A DNA stretch of 42,622 nt from Bordetella parapertussis (GCA_945885345.1 CAMCYP010000032.1:1-42622), one strand, 5' to 3'; positions 32,276 through 41,054 are shown, counted from the first letter of the stretch. The notes: a model not told the origin generated them from the sequence alone. A program made the numbers and translations.

Positions 32276-33241
32276 TTATAGCGGCTTGATGCCGGCTTTT
32301 TTGATCACGTTGGCGTATTTGTCGGTTTCAGCACGGATGAACTTGTCAAACACCTCGATGGTCCCGCCCTTGGTGATCAGGCCATCGTGCGAGAACCTGT
32401 CGCGCACGTCCTTCATGGCCAGTGCCTTGTTCACGTCGGCGTTGACCTTGTTGATGATGTCCTTCGACACCTTGATCGGCGCCAACAGTCCGAACCAGTT
32501 GCTGGCTTCGTAGCCTTTGACGCCGGATTCGTCGAACGTCGGCACGTCGGGCACCGCCGGAAAGCGTTCAAGGCTGCTGATCGCGATCGCGCGCAGCCGC
32601 CCTGACTTAATGTGCGGAACCAGCGCCGGCACGCCGCTGAACACCATTTCGACGTTGCCGGAAATGGTGTCGGTGATCGACGGTGCGTTGCCCTTGTAGG
32701 GCACGTGCACGATGTCGATGCCGGCCATGAACTTGAGCAGCTCGCCGGCCATGTGGTTGGAACTGCCGAGTCCGGCCGAACCGTAGTTCAGCTGGCCGGG
32801 TTTCGATTTTGCCAGTGCAATCAGCTCTTTCACGTTTTTCGCCGGCAGCGACGGATGGGCGGCAAGCAGCGCCGCACCCTGTACACACCACACCACCGGC
32901 GCGAAGTCGCGTGCGGTGTTGTACGGCGGCTTGGCGTACAGCGTCATGTTGATCGCGTTGGATGCGCCACCCATGAACAGCGTATAGCCGTCGGGTGCGG
33001 CTGTGGCGGCGAGTTCCGAACCGATGTTGGTGCCGCCGCCGGGGCGGTTATCGACCACGACCTGCTGGCCCCACATATCGGTGACCTTGGCGGCGACGGC
33101 GCGTGCGGTGTAGTCGGTGTTGCCGCCTGCGGCGTAGGGCACGATGATGCGCACGGTGCGCGTCGGCCAGGTTTGCGCCGATGCGGGTGCCGCGATCAGC
33201 AGTGCTGCGGCGATGATTGATAATTCCTTGATTTTATTCAT
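32276..33241 (-). CDS. Bug/TctC-type periplasmic solute-binding protein (classical subtype)
   Basis: A 321-residue binding protein. Signal peptide cleavage about ASA-QTWP (residue 23); the mature protein opens WPTRTVRIIVPYAAGGNTD, then VVVDNRPGGGTNIGSE and APDGYTLF. GGAGGAGAAAATC is a strong ribosome-binding site. It lies 18 bp after the hydroxyacid dehydrogenase gene and 67 bp before the other Bug gene. Ligand unknown; context favours a hydroxy or unsaturated short carboxylate. Confidence 0.92.
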   Translation of the reverse strand: MNKIKELSIIAAALLIAAPASAQTWPTRTVRIIVPYAAGGNTDYTARAVAAKVTDMWGQQVVVDNRPGGGTNIGSELAATAAPDGYTLFMGGASNAINMTLYAKPPYNTARDFAPVVWCVQGAALLAAHPSLPAKNVKELIALAKSKPGQLNYGSAGLGSSNHMAGELLKFMAGIDIVHVPYKGNAPSITDTISGNVEMVFSGVPALVPHIKSGRLRAIAISSLERFPAVPDVPTFDESGVKGYEASNWFGLLAPIKVSKDIINKVNADVNKALAMKDVRDRFSHDGLITKGGTIEVFDKFIRAETDKYANVIKKAGIKPL

Positions 33242-33259
33242 GATTTTCTCCTCCGGTTT

Positions 33260-34258
33260 TTATGATGATGCAGTGCTGACGGCGTTGCGCAGGGGTTTGC
33301 CGTGATGCCAGCATTCCAGGTTGCCGAGGAACATCCGGTAGACCCGTTCGTCGTTGCCCGCCGCCGCAGCCGAATTATGCGGCGTGACCAGCACATTGGG
33401 CAGATCCCACAACGGCGATTCTGCCGGCAACGGCTCTTTTTCGAATACGTCGAGATAGGCCCCGCCCAAACGCCGCTCGCGCAGTGCCGCGATCAGTGCA
33501 GTTTCGTCGATGATCTCGCCGCGCGCAATATTGATGATGTATGCGCCCCGGGGCAACCGCGCCAGCATGCCGGCATCGATCAGGCCGCGGGTCTCGGCCG
33601 TCAGCGGACTGGCGACGATCAGCCAGTCGGTACGCGACAGCAGTTCCGCCAGTTTTTGCGGCGGATGCAGTTCATCAACCGGGTCGCCGGGTTTCATCGG
33701 ACTGCGGCGGATGCCGATGACCTTGAGCCCCAGCGCCTGTGCCAGCCGCGCAATTTCACTGCCGATGCTGCCGAGGCCAAGCACCAGCGCAGTCTGACCG
33801 ACGAGGTCACGCGGAAAATCCGGCGGCCGCATCGGATCCCAGCGCCGCTCCTGCTGCGCCGTGAGCCAGCGCGGAAAATTGCGCGCCAGCATCAACAGCC
33901 CGGTGATTGCCGTCTGCGCAATCGGTACGGCGGTGGAGCCGGCCGAAGTCGTCAGGCGCACGCCGCGCTGGAGCATCTCGGTATAAATCGGATGATCGAC
34001 GCCGGCGTTGAACACATGCAGCCATTGCAGCGCGGGCGCCTTGCGCACAGTCGAAAAAAACTGCCGCGAGTAAGTCGGGAAAATATCGTTGGAAAAAAAT
34101 GCCAGATCGAGCTGCGCGCAATCGGCGTCGGACAGCCGGCCCTCGGGATCGGAGGGCAGCACCACCAGTTCCAGCGCCATGCCGAGGCGCTGCGCATGGG
34201 AGGCAATGCCGGCACCGCGCTCGGCGTGCAGGCGGGAGGAAACGAGCAGGGTGGTCAT
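33260..34258 (-). CDS. D-2-hydroxyacid dehydrogenase (NAD(P)-dependent)
   Basis: A 332-residue D-isomer-specific 2-hydroxyacid dehydrogenase. The nucleotide-binding GLGSIG is at 161-166, and catalytic R246 (NIARGEII), E275 (VFEKEPL) and H294 (TPHNSA) are all present. It reduces a 2-oxoacid or oxidises a D-2-hydroxyacid. ATG 34258 gives the family N-terminus [10 protein letters not shown]; a longer frame to 34798 runs antisense into dapE and is not credible. First gene of the minus-strand operon, divergent from dapE over 115 bp. Confidence 0.92.
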   Translation of the reverse strand: MTTLLVSSRLHAERGAGIASHAQRLGMALELVVLPSDPEGRLSDADCAQLDLAFFSNDIFPTYSRQFFSTVRKAPALQWLHVFNAGVDHPIYTEMLQRGVRLTTSAGSTAVPIAQTAITGLLMLARNFPRWLTAQQERRWDPMRPPDFPRDLVGQTALVLGLGSIGSEIARLAQALGLKVIGIRRSPMKPGDPVDELHPPQKLAELLSRTDWLIVASPLTAETRGLIDAGMLARLPRGAYIINIARGEIIDETALIAALRERRLGGAYLDVFEKEPLPAESPLWDLPNVLVTPHNSAAAAGNDERVYRMFLGNLECWHHGKPLRNAVSTASS

Positions 34259-34373
34259 TACGGGGCCATGCGAAATGTGGCGACGGAAGAGGGGCGATTT
34301 TACCCGCTCTTTGCTACCATGCGGCACAGGCCTGCGCCGTAAACGCACTGCAACATTCACGAAAGTCCATTCA

Positions 34374-35510
34374 ATGGAAATCAATACCCTGGAGCTGACC
34401 CGGCAACTGATCGAACGCCGTTCGGTGTCGCCGGACGATGCCGGCTGCCTTGATCTGGTGATGGCACAGCTGAAACCGCTGGGTTTCGAGTGCGAAATCA
34501 TCGCGAATAACGGCACGACAAACCTGTGGGCGCGCCGTGGCAAGACTGCGCCGCTGGTGTGTTTCGCCGGACACACCGATGTGGTGCCCACCGGCCCGCT
34601 GGAAAGCTGGCAGATCGATCCGTTTACGCCGACGGTGAAAGACGGCGTGTTGTACGGCCGCGGCGCCTCCGACATGAAAACCTCGATCGCGGCCTTTGTC
34701 GTCGCGCTGCGCGATTTCATCAAAGCCAACCCTGACCATCCGGGCTCGCTGGCGGTGCTGTTCACCTCCGACGAAGAAGGTCCGGCCACCGATGGCACAG
34801 TGCGTGTGGTCGAAGCGCTGGCGAAGCGTGGTGAAAAGCTCGACTACTGCATCGTCGGCGAACCGACCTCGGTCAAACAACTCGGCGACACCATCAAAAA
34901 CGGCCGCCGTGGCTCGCTGACCGGCATCCTCACCGTCAACGGCGTGCAGGGCCATGTCGCCTATCCGCACATGGCGCGTAATCCGATTCATGAAGTCGCT
35001 GCTGCGATTGCCGAACTGGCCGCCACCGAATGGGATCGCGGCAATGAATATTTTCCGCCGACCACCTGGCAGGTTTCCAATTTCACCGCCGGCACCGGTG
35101 CCAACAACGTCATTCCCGGTACCGCGCGCGTGCAGTTCAATTTCCGTTTTTCAACGGCGAGCACCGTCGAATCGCTGCAGACCCAGGTGCAGGGCATCCT
35201 CAACAAGCACGATGTGAAATACGACATCGAATGGCGGCAGGACGGCCGGCCGTTCCTGACACCCAAGGGTGATCTGGTGGCGGCGATATCGCAGGCGATC
35301 CGGGAAGTCACCGGCGTGACCACCGAACTGTCGACCACCGGCGGCACTTCCGACGGTCGCTTTATCGCTGACATCTGCCCGCAGGTGGTCGAGTTTGGTC
35401 CGACCAATGCCACCATCCACAAGATCAACGAATGCCTGCCGGTGGCGGAAATCGAACCGCTGCAGAAAATTTATCTGCGCGTGCTGGAGTTGTTGCTGCC
35501 GCAGCGTTAA
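34374..35510 (+). CDS. dapE: Succinyl-diaminopimelate desuccinylase
   Basis: A 378-residue di-zinc M20-family hydrolase that converts N-succinyl-LL-diaminopimelate to LL-diaminopimelate and succinate in lysine and peptidoglycan precursor synthesis. The metal ligands fall at H67 ([11 protein letters not shown]), D100 (GRGASDMK), E135 ([10 protein letters not shown], general base E134), E163 (VGEPTS) and H349 (ATIHKINE), the same numbers as in well-studied DapE. Length is normal. Start ATG 34374 fits family N-termini. It is a housekeeping gene flanked by a catabolic operon on one side and the mobile mystery pair on the other. Confidence 0.97.
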   Translation: MEINTLELTRQLIERRSVSPDDAGCLDLVMAQLKPLGFECEIIANNGTTNLWARRGKTAPLVCFAGHTDVVPTGPLESWQIDPFTPTVKDGVLYGRGASDMKTSIAAFVVALRDFIKANPDHPGSLAVLFTSDEEGPATDGTVRVVEALAKRGEKLDYCIVGEPTSVKQLGDTIKNGRRGSLTGILTVNGVQGHVAYPHMARNPIHEVAAAIAELAATEWDRGNEYFPPTTWQVSNFTAGTGANNVIPGTARVQFNFRFSTASTVESLQTQVQGILNKHDVKYDIEWRQDGRPFLTPKGDLVAAISQAIREVTGVTTELSTTGGTSDGRFIADICPQVVEFGPTNATIHKINECLPVAEIEPLQKIYLRVLELLLPQR

Positions 35511-35512
35511 AC

Positions 35513-35548
35513 AAAATATCAATAAATATTTGTTTTTATTGATATTTT
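35513..35548. terminator. AT-rich perfect hairpin after dapE
   Basis: AAAATATCAATAAA (35513-35526) and TTTATTGATATTTT (35535-35548) form a perfect 14-bp stem with an 8-nt loop, 2 bp after the dapE stop, with one more T following. It could terminate dapE despite low GC. It also overlaps the likely -35 area of the next gene. Confidence 0.5.
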
Positions 35549-35550
35549 TG

Positions 35551-35670
35551 TATAATATGCTGGTTATATCCAGCAATTAGTCGAATAAATGCTAAGTATA
35601 ACCAGCAAAAATTCTAAAAAAGCTGGTTATATCCAGCATTATGGCTTATAAATGCTGGATATAACCAGCA
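35551..35670 (+). promoter_or_regulatory. Promoter and four phased palindromic operators of the mobile mystery pair
   Basis: TATAAT (35551-35556) is the likely -10, with TTTGTT (35529-35534) a weak -35. Four 18-bp sites based on TGCTGGTTATATCCAGCA follow at 35558-35575, 35590-35607 (degenerate), 35621-35638 and 35653-35670. Sites 1 and 3 read on one strand and 2 and 4 on the other. Centres are 32, 31 and 32 bp apart, about three helical turns. The last site touches the AGGA ribosome-binding site (35670-35673). The XRE protein encoded next is the obvious candidate binder. Confidence 0.75.
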
Positions 35671-35680
35671 GGAAAAGACC

Positions 35681-36139
35681 ATGATCAACTCCCTTAAGCA
35701 ACTAAAACGCGCCCAAGTCGAAGAAATGCTGCAACCGTTTCGCAGCTTGTTGGCAACACCGGCGCCGCGTGGAGGCTGGGTGCGGGCGATTCGCGAAGGG
35801 TTGGGGATGTCGGCAACGCAGCTTGCTGCACGTCTTGGGGTTATCCGCCAGAGCGTCGAGGCTTACGAGCGCAGTGAAGCGCGGGGCAGGATCACGCTGG
35901 AAAGTCTGAACAAGATTGCTGAGGCGTTGGACTGTCGGCTGGTGTATGCACTTGTGCCGGTGAAACCGTTGGAGGAAATGCAGCGTGATCGTGCTCAGCA
36001 GTTGGCCGAAGCCCTGATGAAGCCGGTTGCGCACACGATGAAGCTGGAAGACCAGGCTTTGTCCGAGGAAGAAGCAAAGCGCAAACGCGAGCAATTGGCA
36101 AAGCTTCTGCTGCTCGGCAGCCCGAAAAAACTGTGGTGA
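35681..36139 (+). CDS. XRE-family regulator, mobile mystery protein A-like
   Basis: A 152-residue protein with an XRE helix-turn-helix (about 38-84: LGMSATQLAARLGVIRQSVE, then ITLESLNKIAEALDCRL) and a charged, helical C-terminal part. Together with the downstream Fic gene it matches the 'mobile mystery protein A/B' pair, a two-gene unit scattered among bacteria whose means of movement is not known. It probably represses its own promoter through the four palindromes upstream and may act as the antitoxin-like partner. Its TGA overlaps the next ATG (TGATG), implying coupled translation. Neighbouring DNA is far more AT-rich than the rest of the window. Confidence 0.88.
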   Translation: MINSLKQLKRAQVEEMLQPFRSLLATPAPRGGWVRAIREGLGMSATQLAARLGVIRQSVEAYERSEARGRITLESLNKIAEALDCRLVYALVPVKPLEEMQRDRAQQLAEALMKPVAHTMKLEDQALSEEEAKRKREQLAKLLLLGSPKKLW

Positions 36140-36728
36140 TGAACTTTGATTATGCGCCCGGCGCGACACCGCTTGATCCCGATGAGGCCGCCGGGCTGAT
36201 TCCCGACCATCTGGCAACGATGGGGCAGCTGAACGAATGGGAAGCGCAGAATATCCTGCAGGCTGAACTCTGGCTGAGGGGGCGGCGCAACAGAAAACTG
36301 CTGTCGATAGCGTTTGTAAAGCAGCTGCATAAACGCATGTTTGCTGAAACCTGGAAATGGGCGGGGCAGTTTCGCAGCACTGAAAAAAATCTGGGTATTG
36401 ATCCCGCGCACATCTCTCCACGAACCCACGAACCCACGAACTGCTGGAAGACATCAAGACACAGATTCAATTCAAGAGTTATCCGTTGGACGAAATGGCT
36501 GCACGGTTTCACCATCGCTTAGTCAGCATTCATCCTTTTCCCAACGGCAACGGGCGCCACTCGCGATTGATGGCCGATCTGTTGCTCGAAGAACTGGGCA
36601 CACCGCGGTTCAGTTGGGGTGAGAATAGCGGGGCGGATGCCGCAGTTGTTCGTGAGCGATATATCACGGCTTTAAGAGCGGCAGATGGTAAGGATTACCG
36701 ACTGCTTATGGAGTTCGTGCGCAGTTGA
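36139..36728 (+). pseudogene. Fic-domain protein, mobile mystery protein B-like, frameshifted by 8-bp repeat
   Basis: The N-terminal part (FDYAPGATPLDPDEAAGLIP to GIDPAHISPRTHE) reads in one frame and the C-terminal part (ELLEDIKTQIQ to LLMEFVRS) in another. At the join, CCACGAAC occurs three times in a row (36418-36441). Removing one copy gives SPRTHELLEDIK and an uninterrupted 193-residue Fic protein. The Fic motif HPFPNGNGRHSR has Asn where Asp/Glu is usual. Intact Fic proteins transfer AMP or related groups to target proteins. As written, the protein ends after 127 residues, before the Fic motif. This may be true decay, a reversible slippage switch, or an assembly error. Confidence 0.88.
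36418..36441 (+). repeat. Three perfect tandem copies of an 8-mer inside the Fic gene
   Basis: CCACGAAC at 36418-36425, 36426-36433 and 36434-36441. The frame is open with two copies and broken with three, which is why the Fic gene is called interrupted. Confidence 0.95.
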
Positions 36729-36731
36729 TGA

Positions 36732-37973
36732 TCAGTTGCCGGGCGGTGTTCTTGAGAAGGCCAGCGCCCCGCTGCCCGCTGCCCGCCCGCTGGCAAAACA
36801 CGCCGTCAACAGATAACCGCCGGTCGGCGCTTCCCAGTCGAGCATTTCACCGGCGCAGAACACACCCGGCAGTTCGTGCAGCATCAGCTGCTCATCCAAT
36901 GCTTCGAAGGGCACGCCACCGGCGCTGCTGATGGCCTCATCCAGCGGTCGCGCTGCGGTCAGGCGCAGTGGCAATGCCTTTATGGTCGCGGCGAGACGCT
37001 GCGGATCATGCATTTCTTCCGCACTCAGCGCTTCGCGCAGCAATCCGGCCTTGACGCCCTTGATGCCGAGGCGGCCCTGCAGGTGGCTGGACAGTGAACG
37101 CGAGCCGCGCGGGTGTGCGACTTCAGTGGTCACTCGTGCCAGATCCTTGTCCGGCACGAGATCGAGGTGCAGTGTGACATCACCCTGCGCGGTGATGGTG
37201 TCACGCAGCGGGGCTGACAGTGCGTAGATCAGGCTGCCTTCGACGCCGTAATCGGCGATGACGAATTCGCCCTGCCGGCGCTGCGTGACGCCCTGCGCAT
37301 CGGTCAACGTTGCGGCGACGGCCTTGACCGGTTGTCCGGCAAAACGTTCACGAAAATGCGTGCTCCATGCGATTGCAAAACCACAGTTCGACGGCAGCAA
37401 CGGCACTACCGGTACGCCGCGCGCCGTCAGCAACGGTACCCAGGCGCCATCCGAACCCAGCCTTGCCCAACTGCCGCCGCCCAAGGCGAGCACGGTGCAA
37501 TCGGAATGGATGATCTGTTCGTCGGCAGGTGTTGCAAAACGCAGTCCGCCATCATCAGCCCAGCCGATCCAGTGGTGGCGCGCATGGATGCGTAAGCCGG
37601 CCGCACGCAGACGATGCAGCCAGGCGCGCAACAGCGGGGCGGCTTTCATTTCTTTCGGGAATACGCGCTGTGAAGTGCCGACGAAGGTGTCTATGCCCAG
37701 GTCGTAGACCCAGGCGCGCAGCGCATCGGCGCCGAAGCGTTCGAGCAGCGGCGCGATCTGTGTCCGGCGTACGCCATAACGCAGCAGGAATTTTTCCGCG
37801 GGTTCGGCATGGGTGATGTTCAGGCCACCCTTGCCGGCGAGCAGGAATTTTCGCCCGACCGAGGGCATGGCATCGTAGAGATCGACTTGCACACCGCCGG
37901 CAAGCAGCGTTTCCGCCGCCATCAGGCCGGCAGGGCCGCCGCCGATGACGACCGCCGTGGCGGCTACAGCCAC
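36732..37973 (-). CDS. FAD-dependent flavoprotein (HI0933/YhiN-like, TIGR03862 type)
   Basis: A 413-residue flavoprotein with an N-terminal dinucleotide-binding motif VIGGGPAGLMAAE (9-21), then VGRKFLLAGKGGLNITH (39-55) and a C-terminal GVFCAGEMLDWEAPTGGYLL that closes the FAD site. This family's substrate is unknown; members are soluble oxidoreductase-like proteins. The start is GTG at 37973, overlapping the corA stop by 10 bp, so it is probably translated from the corA message. It converges with the Fic gene, with only 3 bp between stop codons. Confidence 0.9.
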   Translation of the reverse strand: MAVAATAVVIGGGPAGLMAAETLLAGGVQVDLYDAMPSVGRKFLLAGKGGLNITHAEPAEKFLLRYGVRRTQIAPLLERFGADALRAWVYDLGIDTFVGTSQRVFPKEMKAAPLLRAWLHRLRAAGLRIHARHHWIGWADDGGLRFATPADEQIIHSDCTVLALGGGSWARLGSDGAWVPLLTARGVPVVPLLPSNCGFAIAWSTHFRERFAGQPVKAVAATLTDAQGVTQRRQGEFVIADYGVEGSLIYALSAPLRDTITAQGDVTLHLDLVPDKDLARVTTEVAHPRGSRSLSSHLQGRLGIKGVKAGLLREALSAEEMHDPQRLAATIKALPLRLTAARPLDEAISSAGGVPFEALDEQLMLHELPGVFCAGEMLDWEAPTGGYLLTACFASGRAAGSGALAFSRTPPGN

Positions 37974-38929
37974 TTCGCTTTACGGAAGCGGTAGAACAGG
38001 TAGCCGTCGATGCCCACCATCGTGGCAAGCGACAGCGGATAACCCCAGACCCATTTCAATTCCGGCATGTGTTCGAAGTTCATGCCGTAGATGCCGGCGA
38101 TCAGCGTCGGCACGGCCACCAGAGCGGCGTAACCGGCAAGGCGCTTGGTGACCTCGTTTTCCTGCAGGGTGATCATCGACAGGTTGACCGAAATCGCGGT
38201 GGTCACCATCTCGCGTGCGCCTTCAATGTTCTGGCTGATGCGGCCCAGATGGTCAGAGATGTCGCGGAAATACTCACCGAGTCCGGTGCAGATCTGCGGC
38301 ACGCGTCCGCCATACAGTTTGCCGATGGCCTCATGCAGCGGTGCGGTGGCGTGCTTCAGCGTCATCAACTGCTGTTTCAAACCGTACAAGGCTTCGATGT
38401 TGGCACGCGGCGAGGTGCCGGCAAAAATCAGTTCCTCGATGGTTTCGAGTTTGGTTTCAATGGTATCGAGGATCGGAAAATAGCGGTCGACCACCGCATC
38501 GATCAGCGCATAGAGGATGTAACCGGTGCCGTGCTGCATCAGTTCGGGCTCGCGCTCGCAGCGTGCGCGCACATCGGCGAAGTTGCGTTCGCTGCGGTTG
38601 CGCACCGACAGTACATAATTGCGGCCGACGAAAATATCGACTTCGCCGACGCGCAGGTCATCGCCGTCGGGTTCGATCATGTGCATCACGAAAAACAGCG
38701 AATCGCCGTATTCTTCGAATTTCGGCCGCTGGTGGCCGTGGCGCGCGTCTTCAATGGCCAGCGGGTGCAGGTCAAACTCTTCTTCCAGCTGGTCGAGTTC
38801 CTGCGGGCTGGGGTCGCGCACGGCCACCCACACCACACAGTCGTTACGGGCGAGGTATTCGTGGATTTTCTCGCGCGCGACATCCGCGATTTTTTTGCCG
38901 TCTTTGTAGGCGACGCTATTGACCAGCAT
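37964..38929 (-). CDS. corA: CorA-type magnesium/divalent metal transporter
   Basis: A 321-residue inner-membrane channel with a large cytoplasmic N-terminal domain and two C-terminal transmembrane helices (about 262-281 and 297-314). The GMN signature is at 282-284 in IAGIYGMNFEHMPEL, with the periplasmic loop following. Homopentamers let Mg2+, and in some members Co2+, Ni2+ or Zn2+, enter the cell. AAGGAAAA precedes the ATG at 38929. It lies 57 bp after leuD and overlaps the flavoprotein gene. Confidence 0.95.
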   Translation of the reverse strand: MLVNSVAYKDGKKIADVAREKIHEYLARNDCVVWVAVRDPSPQELDQLEEEFDLHPLAIEDARHGHQRPKFEEYGDSLFFVMHMIEPDGDDLRVGEVDIFVGRNYVLSVRNRSERNFADVRARCEREPELMQHGTGYILYALIDAVVDRYFPILDTIETKLETIEELIFAGTSPRANIEALYGLKQQLMTLKHATAPLHEAIGKLYGGRVPQICTGLGEYFRDISDHLGRISQNIEGAREMVTTAISVNLSMITLQENEVTKRLAGYAALVAVPTLIAGIYGMNFEHMPELKWVWGYPLSLATMVGIDGYLFYRFRKAKWL

Positions 38930-38986
38930 GGGTGTTTTCCTTCGCGCCGATGATAACGCAGTGGCGGCGGTCCGGAGGGCCGGTGT

Positions 38987-39601
38987 TCAGGCCAGCCAGG
39001 GCCGCTCGGCGTGGTAGCTGTGTTCGAAAGACTCGATGCCGGGGAGCTGTTCCAGCACCAGCCCGACGTCATCAAGGCCCTTCAGCAGGCGCTCCTTGTA
39101 CACCGGGTCAATGCTGAACGGGTGTGCCGTGCCCTCGATATCGGTGACGGTCTGCGCTGTCAGGTCGATGGCCAGCGTGGCGCCCGGGTTGGACTGCAGC
39201 TGATCGCGCAGCCCGCGGCAGATTTCCTCGGGCAGGGTCACCGGCAGCATGCCGTTCTGCAGCTCATTGGCGTAATGGATGTCACCGAAGGACGGTGCGA
39301 TCACGGCGCGGATGCCGTAGTCGAGCAGGGCGTAGACCGCACCTTCGCGCGAAGAGCCGCAGCCGAAGTTGGCGCCGGAGACAATGATGCCGGCGTTGCG
39401 GAACGCCGCCTTGTTCAGCACGAAGTCGGGCTTTTCCTGTCCGTTGTTGTCGAAACGCACGTCGTGAAACAGGTATTTTTCATAACCGGCCTCGGCGTTG
39501 CGCAGCTTGCGCAGGAAACGCACGGGGATGATGCGGTCAGTGTCGATGTTCGCCATGTCGATCGGGGCGGCGACGGCGGTGAGCGTCGTAAAAGGTTTCA
39601 T
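38987..39601 (-). CDS. leuD: 3-isopropylmalate dehydratase small subunit
   Basis: A 204-residue small subunit of isopropylmalate isomerase, which with LeuC moves the hydroxyl of 2-isopropylmalate to give 3-isopropylmalate in leucine synthesis. NIDTDRIIPVRFL (18-30) and GANFGCGSSREGAVYALLDY (77-96) are the diagnostic segments. It starts 3 bp after the leuC stop. Length is normal. The gene after it is corA, not leuB, at least within this window. Confidence 0.96.
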   Translation of the reverse strand: MKPFTTLTAVAAPIDMANIDTDRIIPVRFLRKLRNAEAGYEKYLFHDVRFDNNGQEKPDFVLNKAAFRNAGIIVSGANFGCGSSREGAVYALLDYGIRAVIAPSFGDIHYANELQNGMLPVTLPEEICRGLRDQLQSNPGATLAIDLTAQTVTDIEGTAHPFSIDPVYKERLLKGLDDVGLVLEQLPGIESFEHSYHAERPWLA

Positions 39602-39604
39602 GGC

Positions 39605-41023
39605 TCAGGCACCTCCTGCCAGCAGTTTGCGCACATCGGTGACATGGCCGGTGATCATTGCCGCGGCGGCCATCGCCGGGCTCATCAGGTGGGTGCGTGC
39701 GCCCTTGCCCTGGCGGCCTTCGAAATTGCGGTTGGAAGTGGAGGCACAGCGCAGGCCCGCGGGCACGGTGTCGCCGTTCATCGCCGCGCAGCTCGAACAG
39801 CCCGAAGCGCGCCATTCGACCCCGGCATCGAGGAAGATGCGGTGCAGGCCTTCGGCCTCGGCCTGCGCTTTCAGCGCGGTGGAGCCCGGCGAGACCCAGG
39901 CCGGAATCATCGATTTGCGGCCTTTCAGCACCGCGGCAGCGGCGCGCAGGTCTTCAATGCGGCCGTTGGTGCAACTGCCGATGAAGGCGCGGTCGATGCG
40001 GATGTCGGTCAGCGCCATGCCCGGTTTCAGGTCCATGTAGGCGAGGGCCTGCAGGGCATGGGCGCGCTGATTCGGATCGCCCAGCGTTTTCGGATCGGGG
40101 ATATGGCCCGATACCGGCAATGCTTCTTCCGGGCTGGTGCCCCAGGTCAGCATCGGTTCGAGCTGGGTAGCATCGAGTGTGACCGTGCGGTCGAAACGCG
40201 CGCCGTCGTCAGTGGGCAGCGTGCGCCATTGTGCCAGCGCGCGATCCCAGTCTGCGCCCTTGGGCGAGTACTCGCGGCCGTGCAGGTATTGATACACCGC
40301 CTCATCGGGGGCGATCATGCCGGCACGGCCACCGGCTTCGATCGCCATATTGCATACCGTCAGCCGGCCCTCGACGCTCAGGCCGCGAATCGCCGAACCG
40401 GCGAATTCGATGACATGTCCCGTGGCGCCGGCGGTGCCGATTTTGGCGATGATCGCCAGTACGATGTCCTTGCCGGTGACCTGCGGGCCCAGTGTGCCGT
40501 TGACGACGACCTGCAGCGTTTTCGGCCGTTTCAGCCACAGGCATTGCGTGGCGAGAATCTGTTTCAGTTGCGAGGCGCCGGTGCCGAAAGCGTAGGCACC
40601 GAGCGCGCCGTGCGTGGACGTATGCGAGTCGCCGCAGGTGATGGTCAGGCCCGGCTGCGTGATGCCGAGTTCGGGGCCGATCACATGCACGATGCCCTGG
40701 CGTTCATCATCGATGCCGAAATGCGCAACCTGGTTGACGCGGCAGTTCTCTTCCAGCAAACGGATCATGTGCCGCGCGTCGGCATCCTCGGCGCCGTCCA
40801 CGCCACGTTCGCGGCCGACGGTGGGTACGTAATGGTCGGCAACGGCAAAAGTCTGCCGCGGCTTGCGCACGGTGCGGCCTTCCTTGGCCAGCGCACCAAA
40901 GGCGTGGAACGAACCTTCATGGACAAAATTGCGGTCGATGTGCAGCAGTGCATCGCCGCCCGGTTTTTCGACAATGACATGGCTGTCCCAGATCTTGTCG
41001 AACAGTGTGCGCGGATTGGTCAT
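39605..41023 (-). CDS. leuC: 3-isopropylmalate dehydratase large subunit
   Basis: A 472-residue aconitase-family enzyme carrying a 4Fe-4S cluster. The three cluster cysteines are C351 (FIGSCTNGRIEDLR), C409 and C412 (SGCSSCAAMNGD). GDSHTSTHGALGAYAFGTG (131-149) is typical of the substrate site. Paired with LeuD directly downstream. An unbroken 671-codon frame runs antisense over leuC and leuD, but it is a codon-bias shadow. The PEP-mutase-family gene is 31 bp upstream in the same direction. Confidence 0.97.
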   Translation of the reverse strand: MTNPRTLFDKIWDSHVIVEKPGGDALLHIDRNFVHEGSFHAFGALAKEGRTVRKPRQTFAVADHYVPTVGRERGVDGAEDADARHMIRLLEENCRVNQVAHFGIDDERQGIVHVIGPELGITQPGLTITCGDSHTSTHGALGAYAFGTGASQLKQILATQCLWLKRPKTLQVVVNGTLGPQVTGKDIVLAIIAKIGTAGATGHVIEFAGSAIRGLSVEGRLTVCNMAIEAGGRAGMIAPDEAVYQYLHGREYSPKGADWDRALAQWRTLPTDDGARFDRTVTLDATQLEPMLTWGTSPEEALPVSGHIPDPKTLGDPNQRAHALQALAYMDLKPGMALTDIRIDRAFIGSCTNGRIEDLRAAAAVLKGRKSMIPAWVSPGSTALKAQAEAEGLHRIFLDAGVEWRASGCSSCAAMNGDTVPAGLRCASTSNRNFEGRQGKGARTHLMSPAMAAAAMITGHVTDVRKLLAGGA

Positions 41024-41054
41024 TGAATAATCAATAAAAAAGTTATGTGGATTA

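Noticed and set aside
12736..33241. Complete tripartite tricarboxylate transporters near the Bug genes
   Set aside because: No TctA- or TctB-like membrane proteins occur anywhere in the window.
34259..34798. N-terminal extension of the hydroxyacid dehydrogenase
   Set aside because: It runs antisense through the start of dapE and has no dehydrogenase similarity.
36341..36622. Alternative frame inside the Fic gene (93 codons)
   Set aside because: Neither half of the Fic protein is encoded there; it is a third, unused frame.
39011..41026. Very long open frame antisense to leuC and leuD (671 codons)
   Set aside because: leuC and leuD show all active-site residues and normal lengths; the antisense frame is low in recognisable protein features and arises from GC-biased third positions.
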